DNA of 64,000 nt from Thalassotalea euphylliae (GCF_003390395.1 NZ_QUOV01000001.1:2604001-2668000); one strand, 5' to 3'. Shown: positions 45,764-55,275, counted from the stretch's first letter. Program-made: numbers and translations. The notes: generated by a model from the letters alone, not told the origin.

Positions 45764-46131
45764 AACCAAACTCCCACTACTGCGGTTAGTACTACCCATA
45801 GCGCAATGATAAATTTAGCACTAGTGTTGCCAGACACTTTCTCTTCAAAGTGGCCCATGTCCATCAATAAGTGGCGGATACCACCTAGTAAGTGATAGAT
45901 GATTGCAGCGGCAATGCCTAACATAATTAATTTAAAGAACACGCCATCAAGCATAGCTTTAACTTGCGTAAATTCTTCAGCGGAAGATAAGGATAATGAT
46001 AGTGTCCACAACAAGATACCAATAGCAAAGATCATCGCCACACCAGAAATACGGTGCAGAATTGACGCTTTCGCTGCTGGGTGCATCTTAATTGTAGTCA
46101 GGTCAAGGTTTACAGGACGTTCTTTTTTCAC
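45757..46131 (-). CDS. sdhC: Succinate dehydrogenase cytochrome b556 subunit SdhC
   Basis: A 124-residue membrane subunit with three hydrophobic segments. ERPVNLDLTTIK at the start and SILHRISGVAMIF (quinone-site Ser and Arg) are conserved; the haem-ligand His is in YHLLGGIRHLLMDMG. The start is GTG at 46131. It is the first gene of sdhCDAB-sucAB. The stop is one base from the sdhD ATG. Control probably acts on the 370-bp divergent region shared with gltA. Confidence 0.96.
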   Translation of the reverse strand: MKKERPVNLDLTTIKMHPAAKASILHRISGVAMIFAIGILLWTLSLSLSSAEEFTQVKAMLDGVFFKLIMLGIAAAIIYHLLGGIRHLLMDMGHFEEKVSGNTSAKFIIALWVVLTAVVGVWLW

Positions 46132-46212
46132 GATTGATGCCTAAAGTGCTCTTGGAGCCTTCAACTTTTTTATTGTTACTCATGAAATTCTGTTTATGAG
46201 CAACCCCCCAGT

Positions 46213-46266
46213 GATCTACATCCGTTTACAGATGCATACGAATGCATCTCCAAACAGATGAAGATC
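46213..46266. promoter_or_regulatory. 54-nt imperfect hairpin between sdhC and gltA
   Basis: The arms pair as GATCT with AGATC, CATCCGTTT with AAACAGATG (one mismatch) and AGATGCAT with ATGCATCT around the loop ACGA: about 21 of 25 positions per arm. It has no T run. In the sdhC leader it could be a folded RNA; as DNA it could be a dyad for a regulator or a small transposed repeat. Confidence 0.6.
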
Positions 46267-46390
46267 AGACTGATTATATAGTTGAACTTTGGGAATTACA
46301 ATTTCCGTTCGATTTTAACGAGTTGCGTATACTTTTTAAGCGAATGAGCTATTTATCTATCAATTTCGTAAATTCAAACACACATTTGAA

Positions 46391-46421
46391 TTGACTTTAT
46401 GGGGTGACTTTGCAGTAGAAT
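46391..46421 (+). promoter_or_regulatory. Possible gltA promoter
   Basis: TTGACT (46391-46396) and TAGAAT (46416-46421) have a 19-bp spacer, 80 bp before the gltA start. The spacer is longer than ideal, so the assignment is weak. Confidence 0.35.
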
Positions 46422-46501
46422 ACCCGCAGTTTTATATTCAGAAAAACTGACTAACTAGTCATAGTTATGCAGTAAGTAAAAAAATATAGGGGATAAAACA
46501 T

Positions 46502-47788
46502 ATGGCTGATATTAAAGCCTCTCTTAGTATTGATGGTAAAGAAGTTGCTGAACTACCAGTGGTATCTGGCACGGCAGGCAACGACGTAATCGACATCCGC
46601 ACTCTAGGTGCTTCTGGCTACTTCACCTATGACCCTGGTTTCTTAGCAACTGCTTCTTGTGAATCAGCGATTACTTTTATCGACGGTGGCAAAGGTGTAT
46701 TACAACACCGCGGTTACCCAATTGACGCATTAGCAAAAGAAGCAGACTACTTAGAAGTTTGCTACATCTTGTTAAATGGTCAAGCACCTACGGCTGAACA
46801 GTATGATGAATTCAAAAACATCATTACAAACCACACTATGGTGCACGAGAAACTAGCTCACTTCTTCCAAGGCTTCTTGCCTGACGCTCACCCAATGGCA
46901 ATGCTATGTGGTGTGGTTGGTGCAATGTCGTCTTTCTACCACAGTGATTTAGACATTACTGATCACGAACAACGCATGCGTTGTTCACATCGCTTAATTG
47001 CTAAAATGCCTACAATTGCTGCGATGGCTTACAAGTACAGCATTGGTCAACCGTTCGTTTACCCACGTAACGACTTAACTTTTGCTGAGAACTTCTTACA
47101 CATGATGTTCTCTGTGCCTGCAGAAGAGTACAAGGTTAGCCCAACGCTTGCTAAAGCAATGGACCGTATCTTTACCCTTCACGCTGACCATGAGCAAAAC
47201 GCTTCAACATCAACTGTACGTTTAGCAGGTTCTTCTGGTGCTAACCCTTACGCATGTATTGCTGCTGGTGTTGCATCTTTATGGGGCCCTGCACACGGTG
47301 GTGCTAACGAAGCATGTTTGAACATGTTAGAAGAAATTGGCGATGTATCTCGTGTGGACGAGTTTGTTGCAAAAGCAAAAGACAAAGAAGACCCGTTCCG
47401 CTTAATGGGCTTCGGTCACCGCGTATACAAAAACTTCGACCCACGTGCAACAGTAATGCGTGAAACATGTCACGAAGTGTTAGAAGAGCTTGGTGTTAAT
47501 GATCCGCTTCTTGACGTTGCAATGGCACTAGAAAAAGTAGCATTAGAAGACCCATACTTCATCGAGAAGAAGCTATACCCGAATGTAGACTTCTACTCAG
47601 GTATCATTCTTAAAGCGATTGGTATCCCAACAAGTATGTTCACAGTAATCTTCGCGATGTCTCGTACTGTCGGTTGGTGTGCACATTGGGATGAGATGCT
47701 ATCTCAACCAGGTCAAAAAATCGGTCGTCCTCGTCAAAAATACACTGGCGAAATCAACCGTGAATTTACACCACTTAAAAACAGATAA
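46502..47788 (+). CDS. gltA: Citrate synthase (type II)
   Basis: A 428-residue hexameric-type citrate synthase condensing acetyl-CoA and oxaloacetate. Active-site signatures are [58 protein letters not shown] (catalytic His in the GPAHGGANE part) and the Asp in NVDFYSGI. It starts with an N-terminal beta domain as in type II enzymes. GGGGAT lies before the ATG. It is divergent from the sdh operon and closed by a strong terminator. Confidence 0.98.
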   Translation: MADIKASLSIDGKEVAELPVVSGTAGNDVIDIRTLGASGYFTYDPGFLATASCESAITFIDGGKGVLQHRGYPIDALAKEADYLEVCYILLNGQAPTAEQYDEFKNIITNHTMVHEKLAHFFQGFLPDAHPMAMLCGVVGAMSSFYHSDLDITDHEQRMRCSHRLIAKMPTIAAMAYKYSIGQPFVYPRNDLTFAENFLHMMFSVPAEEYKVSPTLAKAMDRIFTLHADHEQNASTSTVRLAGSSGANPYACIAAGVASLWGPAHGGANEACLNMLEEIGDVSRVDEFVAKAKDKEDPFRLMGFGHRVYKNFDPRATVMRETCHEVLEELGVNDPLLDVAMALEKVALEDPYFIEKKLYPNVDFYSGIILKAIGIPTSMFTVIFAMSRTVGWCAHWDEMLSQPGQKIGRPRQKYTGEINREFTPLKNR

Positions 47789-47812
47789 TCTCTGCTTTAT
47801 ATAGTGTTGATT

Positions 47813-47840
47813 AAAAAGCAGCCTTTACGGGCTGCTTTTT
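47813..47840 (+). terminator. Terminator after gltA
   Basis: AAAAAGCAGCC and GGCTGCTTTTT form an 11-bp stem with a 6-nt loop and a T run. Confidence 0.9.
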
Positions 47841-47948
47841 TAGTTTTAGCCTTACCGAATACAAGCCATCTAAGCCCGCCATCTATACAAATGAACGGTT
47901 CTTTTATATTCTTGATATTACGGGTGTTTACTTTATGGTCACGCAAAC

Positions 47949-49487
47949 TTGAAGCACGTACTAATAATTGATGACAGCAGACTTGCCAGAGAAGCCATTG
48001 CCAAAATATTAATTGGTTGCAACTTTGATAGGTCAGCAATTGCGTTTGTTGAAAATGGCCAAGATGCACTTGAATTGATGACCATGCAGCCGGTTGATTT
48101 GCTGATCATTGGAGACAACTTAGCTGATTTCACGCCAGTTAGGTTACTGGAAGAAATTCAAGTTTTGGAAAATGCTCAAGGTACTATTCATTCAGAGCAA
48201 TCTAGCCAACCTGTGCGGACAACTAAAGCGCCACGTCTAGTGCTATATCGAGAGCCTGCTACCAAAATAGCGTTAGAGCAACGACCAGATCTTGATGCGA
48301 CAACTCTCGCCAAACCGTTTGATCGACATAACCTATGCACCACGCTACATCAGCTAACAAATTCAGCATGTTTTGAGCATCATCAGCAACAAGACATCCG
48401 CCTAACATCCGAAGAGAAAGCCGAAACAGGTGGCTCAGTGCTGATTGTTGACGACGAATCAAGCAATATTGAAGTTGCTGCGGGTATCCTCAAAAACAGG
48501 TATCGCGTTGTTGCCGCGAAAAATGGCAAGCAAGCATTAAATATTCTCGCCAAACAACGCGGGAAAATTGACCTTGTTTTACTTGATATCATGATGCCCG
48601 AAATGGATGGCTACCAAGTTTGTAGTGCGATTAAAAATGATTCAGAAACAGCCCATATCCCAGTTATTTTCTTAACAGCGAAATCCCAAGTGGAAGACAT
48701 TACCAAAGGTTTTGCGGCTGGCGCGGTAGATTACATTACCAAACCTCTACAAGGTGAAATCTTGCTAGCACGTGTCAATACACATATTACGTTGAAACAT
48801 AATCAGGAAAAGCTCGCTCGACAGGTCAATCAATTAGAAGAAACCGCGCAATTACGCGAAGATATTGAAAAAATCACCCAGCACGACTTGAAGGCACCGC
48901 TCGCCAGCATTCTATTCCACGCAGGAAAAATAACCGATAAGCCATTGGCAAGCGCAATAAAATCTACAGTTAATAACGTGATAGGAATGATTAACCTCTC
49001 GTTGGAGCTGTATAAAATAGAACAAGGTATCTATCAATTTTCACCTGTTGCGACTTCTATTGAACCTTTGATTCAAGATGCTATTTCAGGCTGCCAATTA
49101 GAGGCTGAAAATAAGCAAATCAAACTGGTTTTCAACAACCACAGTAAACGTCAGGCGAGTATTGAGCCACTGCTATGCCTGTCTGTTTTTAGCAACTTGA
49201 TTAAAAATGCCGTAGAAGCTGCTCCCGTCGGCTCTGAAATTTCGATTGAACTAACCGATGACAACGACACCTTGGTTTTCTCTTGTAAAAACCTTGGCGT
49301 AATACCAGAATCATTGCGCAACAACCTATTTGATAAATATGTGTCAGGTAATATCAAACAAGGCTCAGGGCTTGGTGCGTACTCAGCAAAGTTAATGACC
49401 GAAGCCCAAGGCGGTCAAATTCAATACGAAATTGAACAAGAGCTATACACTAGGTTTATCGTAACGCTACCTGCCCAAAACCAATAG
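47949..49487 (+). CDS. Double-receiver hybrid histidine kinase (REC-REC-HisKA-HATPase), first receiver degenerate
   Basis: A 512-residue soluble protein with no membrane segment. Receiver 1 at 1-135 keeps the acidic pair (Asp8-Asp9) and Lys122, but the expected phospho-Asp position reads LLIIGDNL (Gly55 then Asp56), so it may not be phosphorylated normally. Receiver 2 at about 163-280 is canonical (Asp169, Asp213 in LLDIMMPEMDG, Lys265). HisKA has His312 in ITQHDLKAPLAS. The ATPase domain has NLIKNAVEA and GSGLGAYSAKLM. The start is TTG at 47949, the only in-frame candidate after a stop. Receivers ahead of the kinase suggest regulation by another kinase. Confidence 0.88.
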   Translation: MKHVLIIDDSRLAREAIAKILIGCNFDRSAIAFVENGQDALELMTMQPVDLLIIGDNLADFTPVRLLEEIQVLENAQGTIHSEQSSQPVRTTKAPRLVLYREPATKIALEQRPDLDATTLAKPFDRHNLCTTLHQLTNSACFEHHQQQDIRLTSEEKAETGGSVLIVDDESSNIEVAAGILKNRYRVVAAKNGKQALNILAKQRGKIDLVLLDIMMPEMDGYQVCSAIKNDSETAHIPVIFLTAKSQVEDITKGFAAGAVDYITKPLQGEILLARVNTHITLKHNQEKLARQVNQLEETAQLREDIEKITQHDLKAPLASILFHAGKITDKPLASAIKSTVNNVIGMINLSLELYKIEQGIYQFSPVATSIEPLIQDAISGCQLEAENKQIKLVFNNHSKRQASIEPLLCLSVFSNLIKNAVEAAPVGSEISIELTDDNDTLVFSCKNLGVIPESLRNNLFDKYVSGNIKQGSGLGAYSAKLMTEAQGGQIQYEIEQELYTRFIVTLPAQNQ

Positions 49488-49512
49488 CCTAAGACTTTTA
49501 ATCCAGATCTGA

Positions 49513-49557
49513 GTTAACCCAAATTAAGTTAACCCAAATTAAGTTAAGCCAGATTAG
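49513..49557. repeat. 15-bp tandem repeat
   Basis: Three units: GTTAACCCAAATTAA twice, then GTTAAGCCAGATTAG. It lies between the kinase gene and tcdA. Confidence 0.85.
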
Positions 49558-49588
49558 CAACAATAAGTAGCCACGTTGTGCAAAGCAA

Positions 49589-49619
49589 TTGCAATTTAGC
49601 CGATAGTTCTTGCTATAAT
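49589..49619 (+). promoter_or_regulatory. Extended -10 promoter of tcdA
   Basis: TGCTATAAT at 49611-49619 is an extended -10, with TTGCAA at 49589-49594 (19-bp spacer) as a possible weak -35. It lies 33 bp before the start. Confidence 0.6.
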
Positions 49620-49652
49620 ACGCGCCTTTTTACTTTGGGTTAATTTAGTTGT

Positions 49653-50444
49653 ATGTCAGATTATCAGCTTAGGTTTGGCGGAATTGAGCGACTGTATGGG
49701 GTTCAAGGCGCAGCAGTGATTAAGAATGCCTCGGTTTGTGTTATTGGTATCGGCGGCGTAGGTTCATGGATTGCTGAAGCACTTGCTCGTTCTGGCTTTG
49801 GTCATATCACCTTAATTGACCTAGATGATATCTGCGTAACCAACATTAACCGTCAGATCCATGCATTAACTGACACCGTGGGTGAAAGCAAAGTTGAAAC
49901 GATGGCTGGGCGCATCAAACAAATCAACCCAGACTGCAACGTCACCGAAGTCGAAGACTTTATCACACTAGAGAATACTAGAGAGCTTATCACCTCAGGT
50001 TTTGATTATGTATTCGACGCTATTGATTCTGTGCAAGTAAAAGCCTCACTTATCGCGCATTGTAAGCGTCAAAAAATTCCTATGATTACGGTTGGTGGCG
50101 CTGGCGGTCAAACTGACCCGACACATATTGCGATTGCCGATCTAAGTCAAACCTATCAAGATCCGCTGCTTGCTAAGGTGCGAAACTTATTACGCCGCGA
50201 TTATAACTTTTCGCGAAACACTAAACGTAAATTCAGCATTGACGCTGTTTTTTCAACCCAGCAACTGGTTTACCCTGATGCCGATGGCAATGTTTGCCAT
50301 GCCAAACAAAGCCAAGACGGAGCCATGCGTTTAGACTGCAGTGGCGGTTTTGGCGCGGCTACTCATGTTACTGCTAGCTTCGGTTTTTTTGCGGTAGGCA
50401 AGGCGATCGATAAACTACTTAAACGAAAGCTTAACCTTAAATAA
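49653..50444 (+). CDS. tcdA: tRNA threonylcarbamoyladenosine dehydratase
   Basis: A 263-residue E1-like enzyme that cyclises t6A37 in tRNA to ct6A using ATP (also called CsdL). The Rossmann nucleotide site is VCVIGIGGVGSWIAEALARSG near residues 29-49, followed by LIDLDDICVTNINRQIHAL and the VFDAIDSVQVKASLI segment. A conserved Cys in LDCSGGFG near the C-terminus is expected. In E. coli it works with CsdA and CsdE, whose fused homologue lies convergently next door, 117 bp away. Confidence 0.95.
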   Translation: MSDYQLRFGGIERLYGVQGAAVIKNASVCVIGIGGVGSWIAEALARSGFGHITLIDLDDICVTNINRQIHALTDTVGESKVETMAGRIKQINPDCNVTEVEDFITLENTRELITSGFDYVFDAIDSVQVKASLIAHCKRQKIPMITVGGAGGQTDPTHIAIADLSQTYQDPLLAKVRNLLRRDYNFSRNTKRKFSIDAVFSTQQLVYPDADGNVCHAKQSQDGAMRLDCSGGFGAATHVTASFGFFAVGKAIDKLLKRKLNLK

Positions 50445-50560
50445 GCCAGCCCACTTATTTGATGACTATCAACTGAGCCTATCAAATGGGTTCAGTTGAT
50501 TATTCAATCGACCATATTAAATACATTAAACAGAAAAAGCTCAGCCTGCTAATAGCTAAG

Positions 50561-52237
50561 TCAATTTTCGCTCACTAGCGTTTTAATACGCTCAACGATT
50601 GCCCTTAGCCCGTTCCCGCGTGATGGGCTTAAGTGTTGAATCAGGCCAAGTTCGTCAAAGTATGATTCAACATCAATTGTCGCGATTTTCTCACTGTGTT
50701 GATGATTGAAAATAGCCAACACAATGACCAGCAAACCGCGAATAACTTTCGCGTCACAGTCAGTTTGGAATTGCCATATTCCGCTATCGTCTTTGTTGGC
50801 TTTAAGCCAAACATCGCTCTCGCAACCTTGCACTAGGAAATCGCTATTACGTTCATCTTTAGGTAAACGTTCGAGTTGTTTGCTGAGTAACATGATTTCA
50901 CGATGTCGACCGTCCCAGCCTTTCGCGTTAGCAAACTGCTTAGCTATTTTATCAAAAGGGTTATTAAGAGTAGCCGACTGATCTTCAATAATTTTCTTCT
51001 GAATACTTATTTGCTCTTCACCATCTGATAGGAAGCGTTTTAGCGCTAGTACTAAGCTATCTACTTCACTTTTTAGGTTATAGGGAGCAAGAGATACGCG
51101 TAGACACCCTGTTTGACCTAGGTATTCCATCAATGGCATCGCGCAGTGGTGACCTGCTCGTATAGCAATGTTTTGCGTATCTAGGTAGGCAGCTACATCG
51201 TGATTATGCTCTCCTTCAATGACAAAAGAGAAAATTGGAATATCTGGTTTCTCATCAAATAAAAACTTTATTTGAGGTATCGTTTTTAACTGGCTATGGG
51301 TGTAGTCAATTAGCTGTTGCTCATAGATAGCCATTGATGCTTGATATTGTTTAGTAAACGTTAGCGCTTTTGCTAAGCCAAGCACGCCCGCAATATTTGG
51401 CGTGCCTGTTTCGAACTTAAAAGGTAAGTCAGCAAAGCTAGTGCCGTTGAAACTAACTTTTTTGATCATCTCACCACCAAACTGATACGGTGGCATTGCC
51501 GTCAGTAGTTGCTCTTTGCCATACAACACACCCGCTCCCGTCGGCCCAAACACTTTATGAGCTGAAAAGGCAAAAAAGTCACAATCAAGCTGCTGTATAT
51601 CAATGCGTTCATGGGCTATCGCTTGCGCGCCATCGATAAGCACTTTCGCACCTACTGCTTTCGCTTTGGCTATTATCCTTTCTATCGCATTTCGCTTGCC
51701 AGTGACGTTTGAAATCATGTTAATAGCAATAAGCTTAGTGTTGCTGTTGATAACACTATCAAGGCTCGATAAATCGATGCGGCCGCAAGACGTTAGCGGC
51801 AATACGTTAAGCTTAGCGCCCGTGTGCTCTGCTACTTGCTGCCAAGGCACAATATTGGCGTGATGTTCAGCATAACTCACAACAATTTCGTCATGTTTGG
51901 TTAGCAGAGGTCTAGCGTAGCACTGTGCAACAATATTGATCGCTTCTGTAGTGCCCTTAGTCCACACAATTTCTTTTTCGTTTTTTGCCCCTATAAACTG
52001 CGTTACGACTGCCCTAGCCTTTTCAAACTTAGCAGTAGCCTTCGCGCTTAATTGATGCGATGAACGATGCACATTGGCATTTGACGTTTGATAGTAATCA
52101 CCAATTTCGTCAATCACTGCAAGCGGCTTTTGCGTGGTTGCGGCATTGTCAAAGTAAATCATTGACGAATTTAACGGGGTTGATGAAAACAGTGGGAATT
52201 GTTTACGAAATTGTTTGGGAGAGAATTCAGCCATCAA
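50561..52237 (-). CDS. CsdA-CsdE fusion: cysteine desulfurase with SufE-type sulfur acceptor domain
   Basis: A 558-residue two-domain protein. Residues 1-410 are a group II cysteine desulfurase: PLP Lys228 in FFAFSAHKVFG and the active Cys365 in AGHHCAMPLMEYLG. Residues 420-558 are a SufE/CsdE domain with its sulfur-accepting Cys472 in FLVQGCESDVWLKA. In E. coli these are the separate csdA and csdE. Fusion would keep the sulfur relay in one chain. It is convergent with tcdA, whose product the E. coli CsdA-CsdE pair helps. Start at 52237 or at the adjacent Met. Confidence 0.95.
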   Translation of the reverse strand: MMAEFSPKQFRKQFPLFSSTPLNSSMIYFDNAATTQKPLAVIDEIGDYYQTSNANVHRSSHQLSAKATAKFEKARAVVTQFIGAKNEKEIVWTKGTTEAINIVAQCYARPLLTKHDEIVVSYAEHHANIVPWQQVAEHTGAKLNVLPLTSCGRIDLSSLDSVINSNTKLIAINMISNVTGKRNAIERIIAKAKAVGAKVLIDGAQAIAHERIDIQQLDCDFFAFSAHKVFGPTGAGVLYGKEQLLTAMPPYQFGGEMIKKVSFNGTSFADLPFKFETGTPNIAGVLGLAKALTFTKQYQASMAIYEQQLIDYTHSQLKTIPQIKFLFDEKPDIPIFSFVIEGEHNHDVAAYLDTQNIAIRAGHHCAMPLMEYLGQTGCLRVSLAPYNLKSEVDSLVLALKRFLSDGEEQISIQKKIIEDQSATLNNPFDKIAKQFANAKGWDGRHREIMLLSKQLERLPKDERNSDFLVQGCESDVWLKANKDDSGIWQFQTDCDAKVIRGLLVIVLAIFNHQHSEKIATIDVESYFDELGLIQHLSPSRGNGLRAIVERIKTLVSEN

Positions 52238-52379
52238 GAATTTGACATTTTACCTACATAAAACTTCCACAATTATACCTTAGTATCTGTATTCGACAGA
52301 GCAATTATTCGGTTCATTCGTTGTCAATTACACAATTTGTAGTCTATACCTATTAGACAATAAAAGAAGGATAATAAAT

Positions 52380-52607
52380 ATGACGCTCTACTCTTGGTTT
52401 AGAGATTCGGTAGAACAGAATAAAATAACATGGGGTAAATCAGAAAATATTCAATTAAACCAGTCAATGTGGCCTGTAGCAGAAGTAAGAGACGGTCTGC
52501 TTGCTTCAACTAAAAAGCCCACTACCACGAATAAAGATACGACTAGAACGATTAAATATAATCAAGCTATCGAAAACACAGAATCTCTAACATTAAAAAG
52601 AAGTTAG
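52380..52607 (+). CDS. Small protein of unknown function
   Basis: A 75-residue, polar protein without signal peptide or membrane segment. AGAAGGAT precedes the ATG at good spacing, which supports expression. The first 40 residues (TLYSWFRDSVEQNKITWGKSENIQLNQSMWPVAEVRDG) look folded and the rest, rich in Thr and Lys, looks disordered. No family is recognised. It lies between the divergent csdAE fusion and the convergent metalloprotease candidate. Confidence 0.55.
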   Translation: MTLYSWFRDSVEQNKITWGKSENIQLNQSMWPVAEVRDGLLASTKKPTTTNKDTTRTIKYNQAIENTESLTLKRS

Positions 52608-52686
52608 CCAGCGCTAATCTTGTTATTAGTAAAATCGCTGGCAGATAAAAGCGACACCATCTGTTCATTCACATTCATATTTGGTG

Positions 52687-54135
52687 TTAATGTCTAGCCT
52701 TGTTTAACCAGCTCAGCGCTTCCTTACCCTTTTTTGCTCGATACATCGCAACGCCAAAATTATAGTGATAACTTGGCATTTTAAACCTACTCAGATTTTG
52801 GCCAAGCAAATGAACATATAATGGTGGTAAAGGGTAATCATGATTATTCATCATGGTATTGCGCTGTAAGGGCTTCAACGCAGTAACGCTTTTACTCTCC
52901 ATACAAGTATCTGCAACAAAGACGCCCACACCTTCAGGAGTTAATGCCTGATTCACAGGAATCTTGGTTAGGTTGGTTTGCTTGGCCTGATTAGCTTGAT
53001 TAGCACTAATCGTTGGCGCAATTTGTGTGTACCAAGGCAATTTTTCTAATTGCTGCAATGAAACATAACCTTCAGATACAGTATTAGTGCTTACCGTCGC
53101 GATATTCCAACTTAATTCGCTATTAGTTGATTGACATACTGGATGTGTTTGCTTGAGTTTGTACTCATCTACAAACCCCAGCAAGTGTGCAACTTCATGC
53201 GTAAAGATTTTGCCATCATCTGCTCTATCCAAATACAATATTCCCATGTGAACATTAGCGCCGCCTTTAGGGAGCATCAGTGCAATGTAATCACTTGGTA
53301 CATGTGCCAGTGATGTTAATTCGCTAGCTAACCTTGCTTCATTACAGCGAATCGGTGTTTTTGTTTCTAGCTCACAGGCATCAGTAAATGGCTTTACGTA
53401 TCGAACATCAGCAATGCACAAGAATTGGTTTAGGTTTGACTTTTGGTACTCTTTAGCAAGCTGTTGCCAGCGCCTTAAGTCACCTAGCTGATTTGCCAAT
53501 AAGGTAATAGATAATGGGCATTTACTTGGATCAAGATCAGCGTTGAAACGCGGCAACGGCTCAGCCTGCGATATAACCTTGAACTCTACCAGCTCATAAT
53601 ACAAAGGCAGTAAATGAGTTTGAGCTCTGAACTTAGCAGCGAGTAGCGTCAGCTTGGCTTGCTCGCCTGTTGCCATTAGGCCATTTACTTTGGCGGCTGC
53701 TATATCGAGATCCCAATTAGCAATAACACCCACATCAAGCTCATTAATTTTGCTATGCTCTTCATTTTCCTGCCATAGCGCTAAGAGCTTACCGGTCGCT
53801 TCATCTATTCCTTGCAGATGGCCTTGCATTAAATATCTTTCTGCTTGCGTGAAGTGCCCTTGAGCCAAATGCCAGCTGCCAATATCGGTGCTGATCATTG
53901 GGTCATTCCTAGCTAAACGCACGCCACTATTTAACCAACTAACACTGCCTTCATCACTATTAGCAAAGTTAAAAAAATGTGCCTTTGAGTGGTTTTGTTT
54001 CAAGGCAAAAGTCTGCAGCGTAATATCAGGCTCTTGGTTTAGCGTAAGTCGATCAAAATAGTCATAAAATGAAAAAGAGCTTGATGGCACAATTGCCATC
54101 AAGCTCATGATTATTAATATTTTAAAATACGACAT
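52687..54135 (-). CDS. Exported metalloprotease-like protein with HExxHxxGxxDEY
   Basis: About 482 residues from the ATG at 54135 (a TTG at 54147 is possible). A signal peptide (MSYFKILIIMSLMAIVPSSSFS) is followed by a helical region with repeat-like hairpins (about 60-200) and a catalytic-looking segment THEVAHLLGFVDEYKL. HEVAH at about 313-317 with Gly and DEY downstream resembles the M64 (IgA-peptidase-like) zinc site HExxHxxGxxDEY. The C-terminus again looks repeat-like (MPSYHYNFGVAMYRAKKGKEALSWLNKA, TPR-type). It lies 42 bp downstream of nlpI on the same strand and may be cotranscribed with it. The peptidase assignment rests on the motif only. Confidence 0.7.
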   Translation of the reverse strand: MSYFKILIIMSLMAIVPSSSFSFYDYFDRLTLNQEPDITLQTFALKQNHSKAHFFNFANSDEGSVSWLNSGVRLARNDPMISTDIGSWHLAQGHFTQAERYLMQGHLQGIDEATGKLLALWQENEEHSKINELDVGVIANWDLDIAAAKVNGLMATGEQAKLTLLAAKFRAQTHLLPLYYELVEFKVISQAEPLPRFNADLDPSKCPLSITLLANQLGDLRRWQQLAKEYQKSNLNQFLCIADVRYVKPFTDACELETKTPIRCNEARLASELTSLAHVPSDYIALMLPKGGANVHMGILYLDRADDGKIFTHEVAHLLGFVDEYKLKQTHPVCQSTNSELSWNIATVSTNTVSEGYVSLQQLEKLPWYTQIAPTISANQANQAKQTNLTKIPVNQALTPEGVGVFVADTCMESKSVTALKPLQRNTMMNNHDYPLPPLYVHLLGQNLSRFKMPSYHYNFGVAMYRAKKGKEALSWLNKARH

Positions 54136-54177
54136 AATACGACACAAAGAAACAGTCAGTAGTAAGTCATTTAACGG

Positions 54178-55053
54178 CTAAAACTGCTCGCCTTGTCTCA
54201 CAAGATCAAGCTCTAGTTTGGCATACCTGTGCTCAACAAATTCATAGACATTAGTGCTTAATGCCAACTTGAAAAAGTTTAAAGCAACTTTGCTTTGACC
54301 GTTAAATTGTGCGTGTTTGCCAAGATAAAAGTACGCTTCACATAACCTATCAGTTAGTGCTTTATTTGAAGACACATTCTGCGTTAATTGCCCAATAAAC
54401 TGACGCTGTGAAAGTTCACCTAGATAAAGCTGAATAATTTGTTTGGCCCAAACTTGATCGCCAACTCGCTGGGCGCGTTCGCGTAAGTTAATTTCGGCTT
54501 GTTCTGGTGAATATGCGCGCTCGGCTATGTATAACCAAAGAATGCGGTAAGGATCGTTTGATTGTTTGCTCAAAAATACTTGTAAATCGTCTGCTGCCAG
54601 CTCTGCGCGGCCACCGTAATATAGCGCAATACCACGGTTTAAAAATGCGTATTCATGCTCCGGCGCCAAATCAATGGCGGAGTCAAATTGATCATAGGCT
54701 TGGTTAAATTCCTGCATTTGGGTGAAATGAATACCAAGGAAGTTGTAGGCATCAACCAGATCTGGTTTCAGTCGCAAAGCGCGATTAAAGTCTAAACGTG
54801 CTAGGTTCCTTAAGCCTACACTGTCGTATATTACGCCGCGGTCGTAATAAAGCTGAGCGCGTTCAGCATCACTGATTTCTGCACGTTGAATGACTTCGCT
54901 TAAGCGTGCAAGTGCAATCTCGCTTTTGAAGTTAACTGGTAAAGGCTCTGCAATAACAAGGTTATTAACGGCTGATGTTGATTGCGAAGTTGAAGCACAA
55001 CCCTGAATAAACAGAAAGCTGGTGGTTAACGCAAGAATAGCTAATTTTTTCAC
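54178..55053 (-). CDS. nlpI: Lipoprotein NlpI
   Basis: A 291-residue lipoprotein with a lipobox FIQGC (Cys19) and TPR repeats (YYDRGVIYDSVGLRNLARLDFNRALRLKPDLVDAYNFLGIHF). NlpI is an outer-membrane adaptor that in E. coli guides the protease Prc to the peptidoglycan endopeptidase MepS. It lies just downstream of pnp as in other gammaproteobacteria. The start is GTG at 55053. The neighbouring protease-like gene is interesting in view of the adaptor role. Confidence 0.95.
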   Translation of the reverse strand: MKKLAILALTTSFLFIQGCASTSQSTSAVNNLVIAEPLPVNFKSEIALARLSEVIQRAEISDAERAQLYYDRGVIYDSVGLRNLARLDFNRALRLKPDLVDAYNFLGIHFTQMQEFNQAYDQFDSAIDLAPEHEYAFLNRGIALYYGGRAELAADDLQVFLSKQSNDPYRILWLYIAERAYSPEQAEINLRERAQRVGDQVWAKQIIQLYLGELSQRQFIGQLTQNVSSNKALTDRLCEAYFYLGKHAQFNGQSKVALNFFKLALSTNVYEFVEHRYAKLELDLVRQGEQF

Positions 55054-55247
55054 TCAGAAAGATACCTACTGTTAACTTATCACTAACCTAGATTGCAAAA
55101 TCTTGTTTATACATTTCATACCAGAGAAAATAAAACAGCTGCTATTTTAATAGGCAAATGACCCATCAAGTTCGCAAGTACATGACATTTATACGGCAAA
55201 GAATCTAGATTTTTTGTAAGAGTAATTAATAACTTTTTGAGTATATA

Positions 55248-55275
55248 AAAAAGGGAGCTTGATAGCTCCCTTTTT
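55248..55275. terminator. Terminator between pnp and nlpI
   Basis: AAAAAGGGAGCT and AGCTCCCTTTTT form a 12-bp perfect stem with a 4-nt loop. Confidence 0.9.

Larger units (their letters stand above)
46132..46501. other. sdhC-gltA divergent promoter region
   Basis: 370 bp between two divergent TCA genes. A 54-nt imperfect hairpin is at 46213-46266 and a possible gltA promoter at 46391-46421. No gene is seen. Confidence 0.65.
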
